Below, one piece after another: positions 1 to 8,719 of a stretch of 64,000 nt of DNA (the stretch's first letter is position 1; each line of letters starts with the position of its first letter). Source of the DNA: Nocardia arizonensis. GTDB taxonomy: Bacteria; Actinomycetota; Actinomycetes; Mycobacteriales; Mycobacteriaceae. The notes under the pieces are model-generated. The model saw only the letters and a list, made by a program, of their open reading frames with translations. It made no database searches and was not told where the DNA came from. The stretch lies in contig NZ_LGYZ01000107.1 of assembly GCF_001310275.1 (NCBI RefSeq), positions 33,518 to 97,517 on the forward strand, in the 5' to 3' direction. The translations under genes and the position numbers were made by a program.

Positions 1-1011
1 GATATCGGCGTGGGTGAGCGGGGTGACCAGCACCTCGTTCACCCGCTTGAGCAGGTATTCGATATCGGCCTCGGTCGCCGCGGGATGGGCCAGGTCCAGA
101 TTCCAGTCGGTGTCGGTGGTGCCGATGATCCAGTGCGCGCCCCACGGGATCAAGAACAGCACCGAGGTCGCCGTGCGGAGGATGACCGCGGTATCGCTGA
201 CGATGCGGTCACGCGGCACCACGACGTGCACGCCCTTGGAGGCGCGCACGTGGAATCGGCCGCGATTGTGCGACAGGGCCTGTACCTCGTCGGTCCAGAC
301 ACCGGTCGCGTTGACGACCACGTGGGCGCGCACCTCGGCGGTGCGGCCGTCCTCGCTGTCGCGCACCTTGACCCCGCTCACCCGGTCGGCCTCGCGCAGG
401 AAGCCGACCGCCTGCGTGGAGGTGCGGATCACCGCGCCGTAGTGCGCCGCCGTGCGGGCCACCGTCATGGTGTGCCGGGCGTCGTCGACGACGGTGTCGT
501 AGTAGGTGACCCCGCCGATCAGCGAATCGCGGCGAAGACCGGGTGCCAGCCGCAGTGCGGCGTGCCGGGACAGATGACGCTGTCCCGGAACGGATTTCGC
601 GCCGCCCATGGTGTCGTAGAGCACCAGGCCGGCGGCCACATACGGCCGTTCCCACCCGCGTTTGGTCAGCGGGTAGAGGAAACGCAGCGGCTTCACCAGA
701 TGCGGCGCCAGCGTCGACAGCGCCAGCTCCCGTTCGCGCAGCGCCTCGCGCACGAGTCCGAACTCCAGCTGTTCGAGGTAGCGCAGACCACCGTGGAACA
801 TCTTCGAGGACCTGCTCGAGGTACCCGAGGCCAGATCGCGCGCTTCGATCAGCGCGACCGTCAGACCGCGGGTGGCCGCGTCCAAGGCGATGCCGGCGCC
901 GACCACGCCGCCGCCGACAACCACGACATCGAAATGATCTTTGCCGAGGCGCTCCCACGCCGTGCGGCGCTGTTCGGGGCCGAGCAACTGCGCGTCCGGT
1001 TTGCTGGTCAT
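1..1011 (-). CDS. glpD: Glycerol-3-phosphate dehydrogenase, FAD-dependent (3' part beyond window)
   Basis: Oxidises glycerol 3-phosphate to dihydroxyacetone phosphate and passes electrons to quinone at the membrane. About 337 N-terminal residues lie in the window and the C-terminus continues past base 1. Near the N-terminus the Rossmann motif VVGGGVVGAG is visible, followed by the family signature FHGGLRYL and further on IGTTDTDW. The ATG at 1009-1011 follows a strong Shine-Dalgarno run (GGAGGAGG, about 5 nt away). It diverges from glpK across a 203-bp region, so uptake and oxidation of glycerol are probably co-regulated. The family assignment is secure; the end of the gene cannot be judged. 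Confidence 0.95.
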   Translation of the reverse strand, partial: MTSKPDAQLLGPEQRRTAWERLGKDHFDVVVVGGGVVGAGIALDAATRGLTVALIEARDLASGTSSRSSKMFHGGLRYLEQLEFGLVREALRERELALSTLAPHLVKPLRFLYPLTKRGWERPYVAAGLVLYDTMGGAKSVPGQRHLSRHAALRLAPGLRRDSLIGGVTYYDTVVDDARHTMTVARTAAHYGAVIRTSTQAVGFLREADRVSGVKVRDSEDGRTAEVRAHVVVNATGVWTDEVQALSHNRGRFHVRASKGVHVVVPRDRIVSDTAVILRTATSVLFLIPWGAHWIIGTTDTDWNLDLAHPAATEADIEYLLKRVNEVLVTPLTHADI

Positions 1012-1202
1012 ACCCGCCTCCTCCAACCGCGCTAAGGCTTGCGACTACAGGCTATGCGACCGGCCCGCGATCCCCGTTGCGGGACCGAACCGTGTCACCA
1101 CACGTACTCACCGGTAACACCGCCACCCTAGCCGCAAAGACGCACCCGCGCCCACCGTGATACATCCTCGCGACAATCGGCCACGAGTCGTGGCGGGTTT
1201 AG

Positions 1203-1214
1203 TAGCCTGCATAG
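1203..1214 (+). promoter_or_regulatory. Leaderless promoter of glpK
   Basis: A -10 hexamer TAGCCT lies at 1203-1208 and is followed by six bases (GCATAG) and then the glpK ATG. There is no Shine-Dalgarno sequence. This spacing puts the transcription start on or next to the A of the start codon, as in the many leaderless actinobacterial mRNAs. No -35 box is evident. Confidence 0.6.
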
Positions 1215-2714
1215 ATGCGTCGCTATGTGGCCGCCATCGACCAAGGCACGACCTCGAGCAGGTGCATCGTCTTCGACCGGCACGGCCGCGTCGTCGGGGT
1301 GGCCCAGCGCGAGCACGAACAGATCTTCCCGCGCCCGGGATGGGTCGAGCACGATCCGCTGACCATCTGGCGCAATACCGAACTCGTCCTCGGCGAGGTG
1401 CTCGACACCCTCGACCTGACCCGCGCCGACATCGCCGCGGTCGGCGTCACCAACCAGCGCGAGACCACCGTGGTATGGGACCGCGCGACCGGCGAGCCGA
1501 TCCACAACGCCATCGTCTGGCAGGACACCCGCACCGATCGGCTGGTCACCGAACTCGGCGGCGACCACGGTCCGGCCCGCTATCAGGAACGCACCGGCCT
1601 GCCGCTGTCGACCTACTTCGCCGGGCCCAAGGTGCGCTGGATACTCGACCGGGTCGAGGGCGCGCAGGCCCGCGCCGAGGCGGGCGAACTGTGTTTCGGC
1701 ACCGTGGACAGCTGGGTGCTGTGGAATCTGACCGGCCGCCATATCACCGATGTCACCAATGCCTCGCGCACCATGTTGATGGACCTGCGCACCCTGCGAT
1801 GGGATGCGCGGATCTGCGCGGATTTCGGGGTGCCCGAGGCCATGCTGCCCGAGATCCGCAGTTCCTCGGAGGTGTACGGCGAGATCACCGCGGGTCCGCT
1901 GGCCGGTGTCCCGGTCGCAGGCATCCTCGGCGATCAGCAGGCGGCCACGTTCGGTCAGGCGTGCCTGTCACCCGGTGAGGCCAAGAACACCTACGGCACC
2001 GGCAATTTCATGTTGCTGAACACCGGAAACACGCCGGTTCTCAGCAAGCACGGCCTGCTCACCACGGTCTGCTACCAACTCGGCGCGGAACCCGCCGTCT
2101 ACGCCCTGGAGGGGTCGATCGCCGTCACCGGCTCGCTGGTGCAGTGGTTCCGGGACAACCTCGGCATCATCTCCTCCGCCGAGGAGATCGAGCCGCTGGC
2201 CCGCGAGGTCGACGACAACGGCGGCGCCTACATCGTGCCCGCCTTCTCGGGACTGTTCGCCCCGCGCTGGCGGCCCGACGCGCGCGGCGTCATCGCGGGC
2301 CTGACCCGGTTCGTGGAAAAGGCCCATCTGGCGCGCGCGGTCCTGGAATCCACCGCCTTCCAGACCCGCGAGGTGGTCGACGCCATGCGCGCCGACGCCG
2401 AATCCCAGCGGCTCGGCCTGGAATTGACCACTCTCAAGGTGGACGGCGGCATGGTCGGCAACGACCTGCTCATGCAGTTCCAATCCGACATCCTCGACGT
2501 ACCGGTCGTGCGTCCGGTGGTCAACGAGACCACCGCGCTCGGCGCGGCATACGCCGCCGGACTCGCCGTCGGCTACTGGCCGGGCACCGAGGACATCCGG
2601 GCGAACTGGACCGCCGACCGGACTTGGCGGCCGACGATGTCGCAAGCCGATCGCGACGCCCACCTGCGGGCCTGGCACAAGGCCGTCGAGCGGACCTACG
2701 GCTGGGCGGACTGA
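1215..2714 (+). CDS. glpK: Glycerol kinase
   Basis: Phosphorylates glycerol with ATP to sn-glycerol 3-phosphate, the substrate of the divergent GlpD. The 499-residue length is typical for FGGY-family glycerol kinases. It begins with the ATP-binding DQGTTSSR motif, and carries the glycerol-binding segment GWVEHDP and the late nucleotide-binding block VDGGMVGNDLLMQ. The start is set by a leaderless promoter. The last 19 bases overlap the 3' end of the convergent aminotransferase gene, with no room for a separate terminator. In M. tuberculosis, glpK is not next to glpD2 as far as I recall, so this divergent pair is a local arrangement. Confidence 0.97.
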   Translation: MRRYVAAIDQGTTSSRCIVFDRHGRVVGVAQREHEQIFPRPGWVEHDPLTIWRNTELVLGEVLDTLDLTRADIAAVGVTNQRETTVVWDRATGEPIHNAIVWQDTRTDRLVTELGGDHGPARYQERTGLPLSTYFAGPKVRWILDRVEGAQARAEAGELCFGTVDSWVLWNLTGRHITDVTNASRTMLMDLRTLRWDARICADFGVPEAMLPEIRSSSEVYGEITAGPLAGVPVAGILGDQQAATFGQACLSPGEAKNTYGTGNFMLLNTGNTPVLSKHGLLTTVCYQLGAEPAVYALEGSIAVTGSLVQWFRDNLGIISSAEEIEPLAREVDDNGGAYIVPAFSGLFAPRWRPDARGVIAGLTRFVEKAHLARAVLESTAFQTREVVDAMRADAESQRLGLELTTLKVDGGMVGNDLLMQFQSDILDVPVVRPVVNETTALGAAYAAGLAVGYWPGTEDIRANWTADRTWRPTMSQADRDAHLRAWHKAVERTYGWAD

Positions 2715-3901
2715 CCCGACGCCGCCGCGTGTGCGCAGGCGAGCCGGTCGATCGCCTGTTCCAGCACCGCGGCCTCGGAGGTCACGAAGCACATACGCAG
2801 GGCGTGCCTGCACCCCTTGTCCACCGCGAAGGCCGCGCCCGGAACGTAGGCCACGCCGTGTTCGATCGCGGTCGGCAACAGCGCCGCGGTATCGGTGCCG
2901 TCGGTGAAGTCGGCCCACACGAACATGCCGCCGGCGGCATCGGTGCAGACGACGCGGTCACCGAAGGTCGCGCGCACCGCGTGCACCAGCGCCTTGGCGC
3001 GTTCGCCGTAGACGGCGCGGACGGTGTCGATATGGGAGGTGAGCCAGGTCTCGTCGGCGAGCAGTTCGGCCGCGATCTGCTGGGTCAGCGCCGAACCGCA
3101 CAGGTCCGCGCCCTGTTTGAGCAGTTCCACCGCGCGGCAGACCCGGTCGGGCGCGATCATCCAGCCAACGCGCAGGGTCGGGGCGATGATCTTGGAGGCG
3201 CTCGACAACCGGATCACCGACGCGCCGTACGTCGCGACGGGGGCGGGCGCGGGCGCGTCGAACCACAGTTCGCCGTAGGGGTCGTCCTCGATCACCCAGA
3301 AGCCGTTGGCCTCGGCGAGTTCGGCTAGTTCGCGGCGGCGACGCGCACTCATGGTGACCCCGCCCGGATTGTGGAAATTGCTGACGGTGTGTACGACGGC
3401 CGGACGCTGCCCGCGCGTCAGCAGATCGCGCAACACGTCCACGCGCATGCCCTCGGCGTCGAGCGGAACCGCCACGATGCGCGCACCCGCGGCCCGGAAC
3501 ACTTGCAGCGCACCGACATAGGCGGGGTCCTCGACGACCACCAGGTCGCCCGGATCGAGCAGTACGTCGGCCAGCAGGGACAACGCCTGTTGTGACCCGT
3601 GTGTCACGAAGACCTCGCGCAGCGCCACCGCACGGCCCATGCGGACCGATTCCCGCGCGGCGAGCACCTCGCGCAGCGGTCCCCAGCCCGGCGATTCGGT
3701 GTATTGCAGGACCTCGGGACCGCGCAGTGCCCGCTCGGCCGCATTCGCTACGCGGTCGCGCGGCATGAGCTCGGCGTCGGGCAGCCCGCCCGCCAGGCCG
3801 ATGATCTCCTCGCGCGAGGTCAGCGCCAGCAAGTCGCGAATCGCCGAACCGCGCAGCCCGTCGAGTTTGCGGGCCAACCGCGGCGGATGCGACGACGACA
3901 T
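2696..3901 (-). CDS. PLP-dependent aminotransferase, class I/II (2-aminoadipate type)
   Basis: A 401-residue fold-type I aminotransferase. Visible features are the N-terminal IGLAGGLPDAELMP block, the cofactor-stacking region FVTHGSQQAL, the PLP-phenol contact NFHNPGG (about residue 175), EDDPYGEL (about 205) and the Schiff-base lysine at residue 237 in SSASK. The overall pattern matches the LysN/2-aminoadipate and aromatic aminotransferase group, so the amino-acid substrate cannot be set from sequence. GGGAGG lies five bases before the ATG. It is convergent with glpK and overlaps its end. It lacks the N-terminal GntR domain of MocR regulators, so it is a plain enzyme. Confidence 0.85.
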   Translation of the reverse strand: MSSSHPPRLARKLDGLRGSAIRDLLALTSREEIIGLAGGLPDAELMPRDRVANAAERALRGPEVLQYTESPGWGPLREVLAARESVRMGRAVALREVFVTHGSQQALSLLADVLLDPGDLVVVEDPAYVGALQVFRAAGARIVAVPLDAEGMRVDVLRDLLTRGQRPAVVHTVSNFHNPGGVTMSARRRRELAELAEANGFWVIEDDPYGELWFDAPAPAPVATYGASVIRLSSASKIIAPTLRVGWMIAPDRVCRAVELLKQGADLCGSALTQQIAAELLADETWLTSHIDTVRAVYGERAKALVHAVRATFGDRVVCTDAAGGMFVWADFTDGTDTAALLPTAIEHGVAYVPGAAFAVDKGCRHALRMCFVTSEAAVLEQAIDRLACAHAAASGQSAQP

Positions 3902-4030
3902 GGTGACCTCCCGGTGAACGCCAGGGTGCGGATGGTCAACGATCCCACAGCACTACCAGAATGTGAAATCCCAATCCCAAATTATGAGATAGTGCCGGGG
4001 CCGCGCCGCAAGGTCGTTCGGGGTATCGGT

Positions 4031-5098
4031 TCAGCCGCGCTCCCGGATGGCGAACACCAGGGTCTTCCCATCGCGCTCGGCGGTGATCACGGTCTGGCGG
4101 TACACCGTGGTCGTCCCGTCCGTGCGGTGTTCGGTGAGATCGACATCGTAGGTGTCGGTGGCCAGTTCGGTGATCCGCAGGCAGTGCGTGGTGCCGGGCG
4201 GGATCTGCTCGGTGATGGCCTTCTGGATGACATCCGCCGACGAGATGTTCTCGGCATCGGGGGCGGCGAAACGGCGCACCTTCTCGCCGCTGCGTTCGAC
4301 ATAGAACGCGTACTGGAAACCGAGGATGGCCTCCGCGCCGCGGGTGGTGTCACCAGGGCCGTTGCCGACGGTCACCTTCCCGTCGCGGCTGGCCGGGCAG
4401 CTCAGCGCCGCCGTGGTGCGCGGGGGCGGCGGCACCGCCGCGGTCTGCTCGTCCTCGCCACCTCCGCCGCGGCTCACCGCGACGATGACGACGACCAGAC
4501 CGATCACCACCACCAGCGCACCGACGACGCCGAGGATCAGACGCGTCGTCGCCGACCCCGAACCGGAACCCTCGGTCGACGACGAGCCGGGCGCGAGCCG
4601 TTTGGCGATCGGATCGTCCGCCCACGACAACCCGGCCGCCGCGGCGGCCTCGAGCGGCGGCTTGGGCACCTCACCGGTATCGGTCGGACTCCACCACGGG
4701 TCCGTGGATGGCGCCTGCGTCTCGGCGCGCACGGGCGGCGGGGTGGGCAGCGGGACGGGCCGCTCCGCCGAGACCGTGGTATCGGGGGCGGGGAACCGCG
4801 GCGGCGGCGGGGGCGCGGTTTGCTCTCCCGCGGGACGCCAACCCACCTCGGGATGATCGCCGGGAGCTTGCGGAACCGACCAGCTCGGGCCGGAATCCGG
4901 CCTGGTCGGCGCGCCGAAATCGGCTATGGGCGGACCGAAGTCCCCCGTCGGTGGACCGAACTCGCCCACCGGTGGACCGAATTCGCCCACGGGAGGACCG
5001 AAGTCACCCACGGGAGGACCGAAATCGTTCACCGGAGGACCGAAATCCGACCTCCCCCGGCCGGATTCGCTGTCCTTCGCGTCACCCTCGGAACCCAC
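4031..5098 (-). CDS. Single-pass membrane protein with Pro-rich heptad repeats and exported C-terminal domain
   Basis: Unrecognised family. The predicted protein (about 355 residues) has a cytoplasmic N-terminal half with seven FGPP-V/T-G-D/E heptads and further proline stretches, one hydrophobic helix (ILGVVGALVVVIGLVVVIV), a short linker, and a roughly 110-residue C-terminal domain with two cysteines (SCPAS, THCLRI) that would lie outside the membrane. I chose the GTG at 5096-5098 because GGGAGAGGA precedes it by 6-7 nt. The longer frame to 5152 would start inside a terminator stem. Similar proline-rich head, TM helix and Cys-containing tail architectures are common in mycolata envelope proteins. 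Function unknown. Confidence 0.7.
   Translation of the reverse strand: MGSEGDAKDSESGRGRSDFGPPVNDFGPPVGDFGPPVGEFGPPVGEFGPPTGDFGPPIADFGAPTRPDSGPSWSVPQAPGDHPEVGWRPAGEQTAPPPPPRFPAPDTTVSAERPVPLPTPPPVRAETQAPSTDPWWSPTDTGEVPKPPLEAAAAAGLSWADDPIAKRLAPGSSSTEGSGSGSATTRLILGVVGALVVVIGLVVVIVAVSRGGGGEDEQTAAVPPPPRTTAALSCPASRDGKVTVGNGPGDTTRGAEAILGFQYAFYVERSGEKVRRFAAPDAENISSADVIQKAITEQIPPGTTHCLRITELATDTYDVDLTEHRTDGTTTVYRQTVITAERDGKTLVFAIRERG
4907..5047 (-). repeat. 21-bp tandem repeat encoding FGPPVGD heptads
   Basis: About seven head-to-tail 21-bp units encode (D/E)FGPP(V/T/I)(N/G/A). The units differ mainly at third codon positions and in the D/E and V/T/I choices, so they are old enough to have diverged. 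Tandem units of this kind commonly change number between strains. Confidence 0.85.
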
Positions 5099-5124
5099 AC
5101 CCAATCCTCTCCCAGGACACACGT

Positions 5125-5152
5125 GTGGGGCGGCCGAGAACGACCGCCCCAC
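5125..5152 (-). terminator. Stem-loop terminator between two envelope genes
   Basis: A perfect 9-bp stem (GTGGGGCGG with CCGCCCCAC) closes a 10-nt loop, just after the stop of the 5171-6235 gene on the minus strand. There is no clear T tract, which is usual for actinobacteria. It also argues against any start codon for the next gene above 5100. Confidence 0.6.
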
Positions 5153-5170
5153 CCGTGAACTCAGCTCGCG

Positions 5171-6235
5171 TCAGTACTGGACCGAACCACCCCACTGGGT
5201 GGTGATGCCGGCAACATTGACCGTCTGCGGAACGACATCGCCCTGCGGAACAATCGCGGGAAGTGTAACGTGCGACGCCGCTTCGAGCGCGGCGGCTCCG
5301 CCCGGCTGCTGGGCGATCCACTGCTCCACCGCCGCCTTGGCCATATTCACCTGGGTGGTGTCGAGGACGAGGGTGTTCTTGTTGTCGGCGAGGCCCTCGC
5401 CACCGGTGTAGCTGGTGACCGACACCGTGTTCGCGTCCACGAACTCGACCGAAACACCGGCCTCGCCCGCGCCGGTCGGCGTGCGGTAACCGATGGTGCC
5501 GACGTAGCCGGCCTGGTTGCTGAAGTGGTGGGTGTTGGCGACATAGCCCGGCAGCACGGTGCCGCCGTCGACATTCGCGCCGATCTCGGTGCGCGGACCG
5601 TTCATCTCGACGACCGGTGCGGCGGGCGCGGACTCGAGGCGCGGCGCTTCCCAGCGCGGCGTCTGCACGAGGGTCTCGGACTCCGATTCCGGCTGTGCCG
5701 CACGGCTGTTCGAGTCCGGGCCCGGGTTGGTGGCGCCACCGGGGGTACCGGTACCCGGACGTGCGGTGCCCGGCTGCTGCGAGCCGCCCGGCTGGGTGGT
5801 GCCCGGCTGTACCGGACTGGTGTCGGCGCCCGGATTCGCCGGGTCCGGCACCGTCGCGGGCTGCGCGGGCGAGGATTGGCCGGGAACCGGCAGCGGCGCG
5901 ACGCGCGGGGTGGTGACACCCGGCTGGGTCGGCGCGGACAGCTTCGGATCCTTCTTCGGATCCGGCATGACCTGGTTCGGATCCGGGGTGGTGACGCCCG
6001 GCTGACTCGGCGTCGGCTTCTTCTCCGGCTGACCGGGTTGCGGCTTCGTTGTCTCCGGGGAGTTGCCCTCCGGTTGCGTACCCGGCTGCGCGGGCGCGGG
6101 TGTGGTCGGAGTGGTCGGATCGTTCGGAACAGCCCCCGCCGGCGCCGCGAGAAGAGTAGCCACGGCTGCCGCTGCGGCCAACGGCAGCGAGGTGCTCGCC
6201 ATCGCTCGCTGCGCCCGACTCGGCTTACGATGTTT
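5171..6235 (-). CDS. Secreted proline-rich protein, hypothetical
   Basis: An exported protein of about 354 residues with no family I recognise. From the GTG at 6235 it starts with a basic stretch (KHRKPSR) and a hydrophobic segment ending near PAGAVP, a typical Sec signal peptide. Residues 40-190 are low-complexity Pro/Gly/Thr/Gln with repeated PTQPG-like units. The C-terminal 170 residues are ordered and end in QWGGSVQY. A GGGAAAGGGAA run lies upstream of the GTG, slightly further away than ideal, and an in-frame start up to 6280 is possible. Likely a cell-wall or surface protein in mycolata. Confidence 0.7.
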   Translation of the reverse strand, partial: KHRKPSRAQRAMASTSLPLAAAAAVATLLAAPAGAVPNDPTTPTTPAPAQPGTQPEGNSPETTKPQPGQPEKKPTPSQPGVTTPDPNQVMPDPKKDPKLSAPTQPGVTTPRVAPLPVPGQSSPAQPATVPDPANPGADTSPVQPGTTQPGGSQQPGTARPGTGTPGGATNPGPDSNSRAAQPESESETLVQTPRWEAPRLESAPAAPVVEMNGPRTEIGANVDGGTVLPGYVANTHHFSNQAGYVGTIGYRTPTGAGEAGVSVEFVDANTVSVTSYTGGEGLADNKNTLVLDTTQVNMAKAAVEQWIAQQPGGAAALEAASHVTLPAIVPQGDVVPQTVNVAGITTQWGGSVQY

Positions 6236-6595
6236 CACTTTTCGCAATTCCCTTTCCCGAGTGCGCCCCACTTGCTGCACTCAGTTGTCCCTGGTGAGAC
6301 GTATCGGCGATCGAACGGCCCGATGCCCCGGCCGCCGAACGACACTCGCGCCGTTCGCCGTTCCCGTTTTGGAAAGGAAACCTTCCCCCCACAACAGAAC
6401 CAAGCGACCGACGATCGATCGCATCTCTGCGGGGAGTCAACCACATGTTCGGCGCGCAGGCAACGCGGTGAAATACAGTCGACAACAAGAACACTCGGTC
6501 GGCCGACGGTTATCGAGACGGTTACACGGCCTGCGACCGACCCGATGAGACTCCCCTACCCACGAAGCTAGTATCCAAACCGATGGATTCGCAAG
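6236..6595. other. Non-coding stretch upstream of the secreted protein gene
   Basis: This 360-bp interval lies between two minus-strand genes and should hold the promoter of the secreted protein gene. It is more A/T-rich than its surroundings. I see no convincing ORF, RNA gene or palindromic operator here. Confidence 0.5.
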
Positions 6596-8002
6596 TCAGT
6601 CCAGATCGTCGTGACGCATCAACTGCCGGGCCGCCTCCGTCACCGAACCCGTCAGCGACGGATACACCGAGAACGTCTGCGCCAGATCGCTCACCGTCAG
6701 ATTGTTCTGCACCGCCAAGGCGATCGGCAGGATCAACTCCGACGCGATCGGTGCGACCACCACGCCGCCAATCACCACACCTGTCGCCGGGCGGCAGAAG
6801 ATCTTGACGAAACCCCTGCGCAGGCCGGACATCTTCGCGCGCGGATTGGTGTTCAGCGGCAGCATGACCGTGCGCGCCGGGGTCTCGCCGTTGTCGATGG
6901 CGGTCTGGCTCACACCGACGGTCGCGATCTCGGGACGGGTGAACACCGCCGATGCCACCGTCTTCAACCGGATCGGACTCACGCCCTCGCCGAGTGCGTG
7001 ATACATGGCGATCCGGCCCTGCATCGCCGCCACCGAGGCCAACGGCAGCAGTCCGGTGCAGTCGCCCGCGGCGTAGACGCCCGGCACCGAAGTCCGCGAC
7101 ACGCGGTCCACTCGCAGGTAGCCGCCCCGGTCGAGTTCGATGCCGACCTTGTCCAACCCGAGGTCACCGGTATTCGGCGTGGAACCCACGGTCATCAGCG
7201 CGTGCGAACCGGACACCGCGCGCCCGTCGGAGAGTTTCACCACGATCCCGTCGGCCGTGCGCTCCACCGCGTCCGCGCGCGCGTGCTTGACCAACTCCAC
7301 ACCGCGCTCGGCCAGCGCGTCCTCCAACACCAGCGCCGCGTCGGCATCCTCACCCGGCAGCACCCGGTCGCGACTGGAGACCAATTTCACGCGCACGCCC
7401 AGCTCCGTATAAGCGGAGACGAATTCGGCGCCGGTCACACCGGACCCGACCACCACCAGGGTCCGCGGAAGTTCGCTCAGGTCGTAGAGCTGACGCCAGT
7501 TCAGGATGCGCTCGCCGTCGGGCTCGGCCCCCGCCAGCACCCGCGGACTCGCCCCCGTCGCGATCAGGACCACCTCGGCCTCGACCACCTCGGCCTCACC
7601 CGTGTGATGGGCCACCAACACCCGGTGCGTCGTGGACAACCCGACCGCGGGCTCGATCAACCGCGCCCGGCCCGAGAGCACCGTCACACCCGCCGACAAC
7701 AACTTCGAGCGGATATCGGAGGACTGCGCCAACGCCAGCGCCTTGACCCGCTCGTTCACCTCGGGCAACGCCACAGCAGCCTGACTCGGATCCAGGGTGA
7801 TCCCCAGATCCTTGGCCCGGCGCAGATCCGTGCGAATCCCCGTCGAGGCGATGAACGTCTTCGAAGGCACACAATCCCACAGCACACACGCGCCGCCGAT
7901 GCCGTCGCGATCCACCAGCGTCACATCCGCGCCGTGCTGGGCCGCGACCAGCGCCGCCTCGTAGCCGGCGGGGCCGCCACCGATGATGGCAATGCGGGTC
8001 AT
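6596..8002 (-). CDS. lpdA: NAD(P)H:quinone reductase of the lipoamide dehydrogenase-like family
   Basis: A 468-residue FAD disulfide-reductase-like flavoprotein. It has the FAD motif IGGGPAGYEAA at the start, CVLWDCVPSK as the CxxxxC site, the NAD(P) motif VVGSGVTGAEF and the late FAD-contact YAAGDCTG. The C-terminal His-Glu dyad of true lipoamide dehydrogenases is absent (YPSLTGS replaces HAHPT), which points to quinone reduction. The position next to a gamma-glutamylcyclotransferase-like gene and the amidohydrolases matches Rv3303c of M. tuberculosis. The ATG at 8002 follows GGAGG and begins the canonical MTRIAIIGGG; six extra upstream codons are rejected. Confidence 0.88.
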   Translation of the reverse strand: MTRIAIIGGGPAGYEAALVAAQHGADVTLVDRDGIGGACVLWDCVPSKTFIASTGIRTDLRRAKDLGITLDPSQAAVALPEVNERVKALALAQSSDIRSKLLSAGVTVLSGRARLIEPAVGLSTTHRVLVAHHTGEAEVVEAEVVLIATGASPRVLAGAEPDGERILNWRQLYDLSELPRTLVVVGSGVTGAEFVSAYTELGVRVKLVSSRDRVLPGEDADAALVLEDALAERGVELVKHARADAVERTADGIVVKLSDGRAVSGSHALMTVGSTPNTGDLGLDKVGIELDRGGYLRVDRVSRTSVPGVYAAGDCTGLLPLASVAAMQGRIAMYHALGEGVSPIRLKTVASAVFTRPEIATVGVSQTAIDNGETPARTVMLPLNTNPRAKMSGLRRGFVKIFCRPATGVVIGGVVVAPIASELILPIALAVQNNLTVSDLAQTFSVYPSLTGSVTEAARQLMRHDDLD

Positions 8003-8186
8003 GGACACCTCCGCTCGCACGGTCGACCGGGATCTCCGGCGCCTGCCACAACGTTATCCGGCGAGTCCACGGCAACGCCTGCCGACTCCGCGCTCATGAG
8101 ACCGGCGCAACCCGCTCGTCACCCCCGCATGACACTCTCACACCGCACTATGGGCGGGATATGGGCGATCCGCCAAAGTTATTGGC

Positions 8187-8198
8187 TACCCTAGCGTC
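8187..8198 (+). promoter_or_regulatory. Leaderless promoter
   Basis: TACCCT (8187-8192) plus six bases leads directly into the GTG start at 8199, with no ribosome binding site. It drives the gamma-glutamylcyclotransferase-like gene. Confidence 0.55.
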
Positions 8199-8672
8199 GT
8201 GCCGATCTACGCCGCCTACGGGTCGAATATGGACTCGTCCCAGATGCTCGAGCGCTGTCCGCACTCCCCCATGTCCGGAACGGGCTGGTTGGAGGGCTGG
8301 CGACTCACGTTCGCCGGCGACGACATCGGCTGGGAGGGACCGCTGGCCACGGTCGTGGAAGAACCGGGTTCCCGCGTATTCGTCGTGCTCTACGACGTCT
8401 CGCCCGAGGACGAACAGCGCCTCGACCGCTGGGAAGGGTCGGACTTCGGAATCCACAAGAAGATCCGGCTTCGGGTCACCCCGAGCCCCGGCAGCGGAAC
8501 CGAGCCGAGACTGGCGTGGCTGTACGTGCTCGACGCCTACGAGGGCGGATTGCCGTCCGCGCGGTATATCGGGGTCATGGCGGACGCGGCCGAAAAGGCC
8601 GGGGCGCCAGAGGAATACGTACACGCGCTGCGCACGCGCAACAGCCGCAACGTCGGCCCGGGTTCGGTGTAA
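8199..8672 (+). CDS. Gamma-glutamylcyclotransferase-like protein
   Basis: A 157-residue protein of the gamma-glutamylcyclotransferase/AIG2-like fold. The substrate-loop signature YGSN is at residues 7-10, and the probable catalytic Glu is in DRWEGSDFG. Such enzymes release 5-oxoproline from gamma-glutamyl amines or peptides; the natural substrate is unknown. It sits alone on the plus strand between lpdA and the amidohydrolase pair, as Rv3304 does in M. tuberculosis. The GTG start is supported by the leaderless promoter spacing. Confidence 0.8.
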   Translation: MPIYAAYGSNMDSSQMLERCPHSPMSGTGWLEGWRLTFAGDDIGWEGPLATVVEEPGSRVFVVLYDVSPEDEQRLDRWEGSDFGIHKKIRLRVTPSPGSGTEPRLAWLYVLDAYEGGLPSARYIGVMADAAEKAGAPEEYVHALRTRNSRNVGPGSV

Positions 8673-8719
8673 CCGCGCCACGTGCGGAGCCGCGATCGCC
8701 GCGGCTCCGCACTGGTGGC

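Noticed and set aside
5099..5152. Upstream extension of the heptad-repeat protein gene to 5152
   Set aside because: The extra codons begin in a terminator stem-loop and a better ribosome binding site precedes the GTG at 5098.
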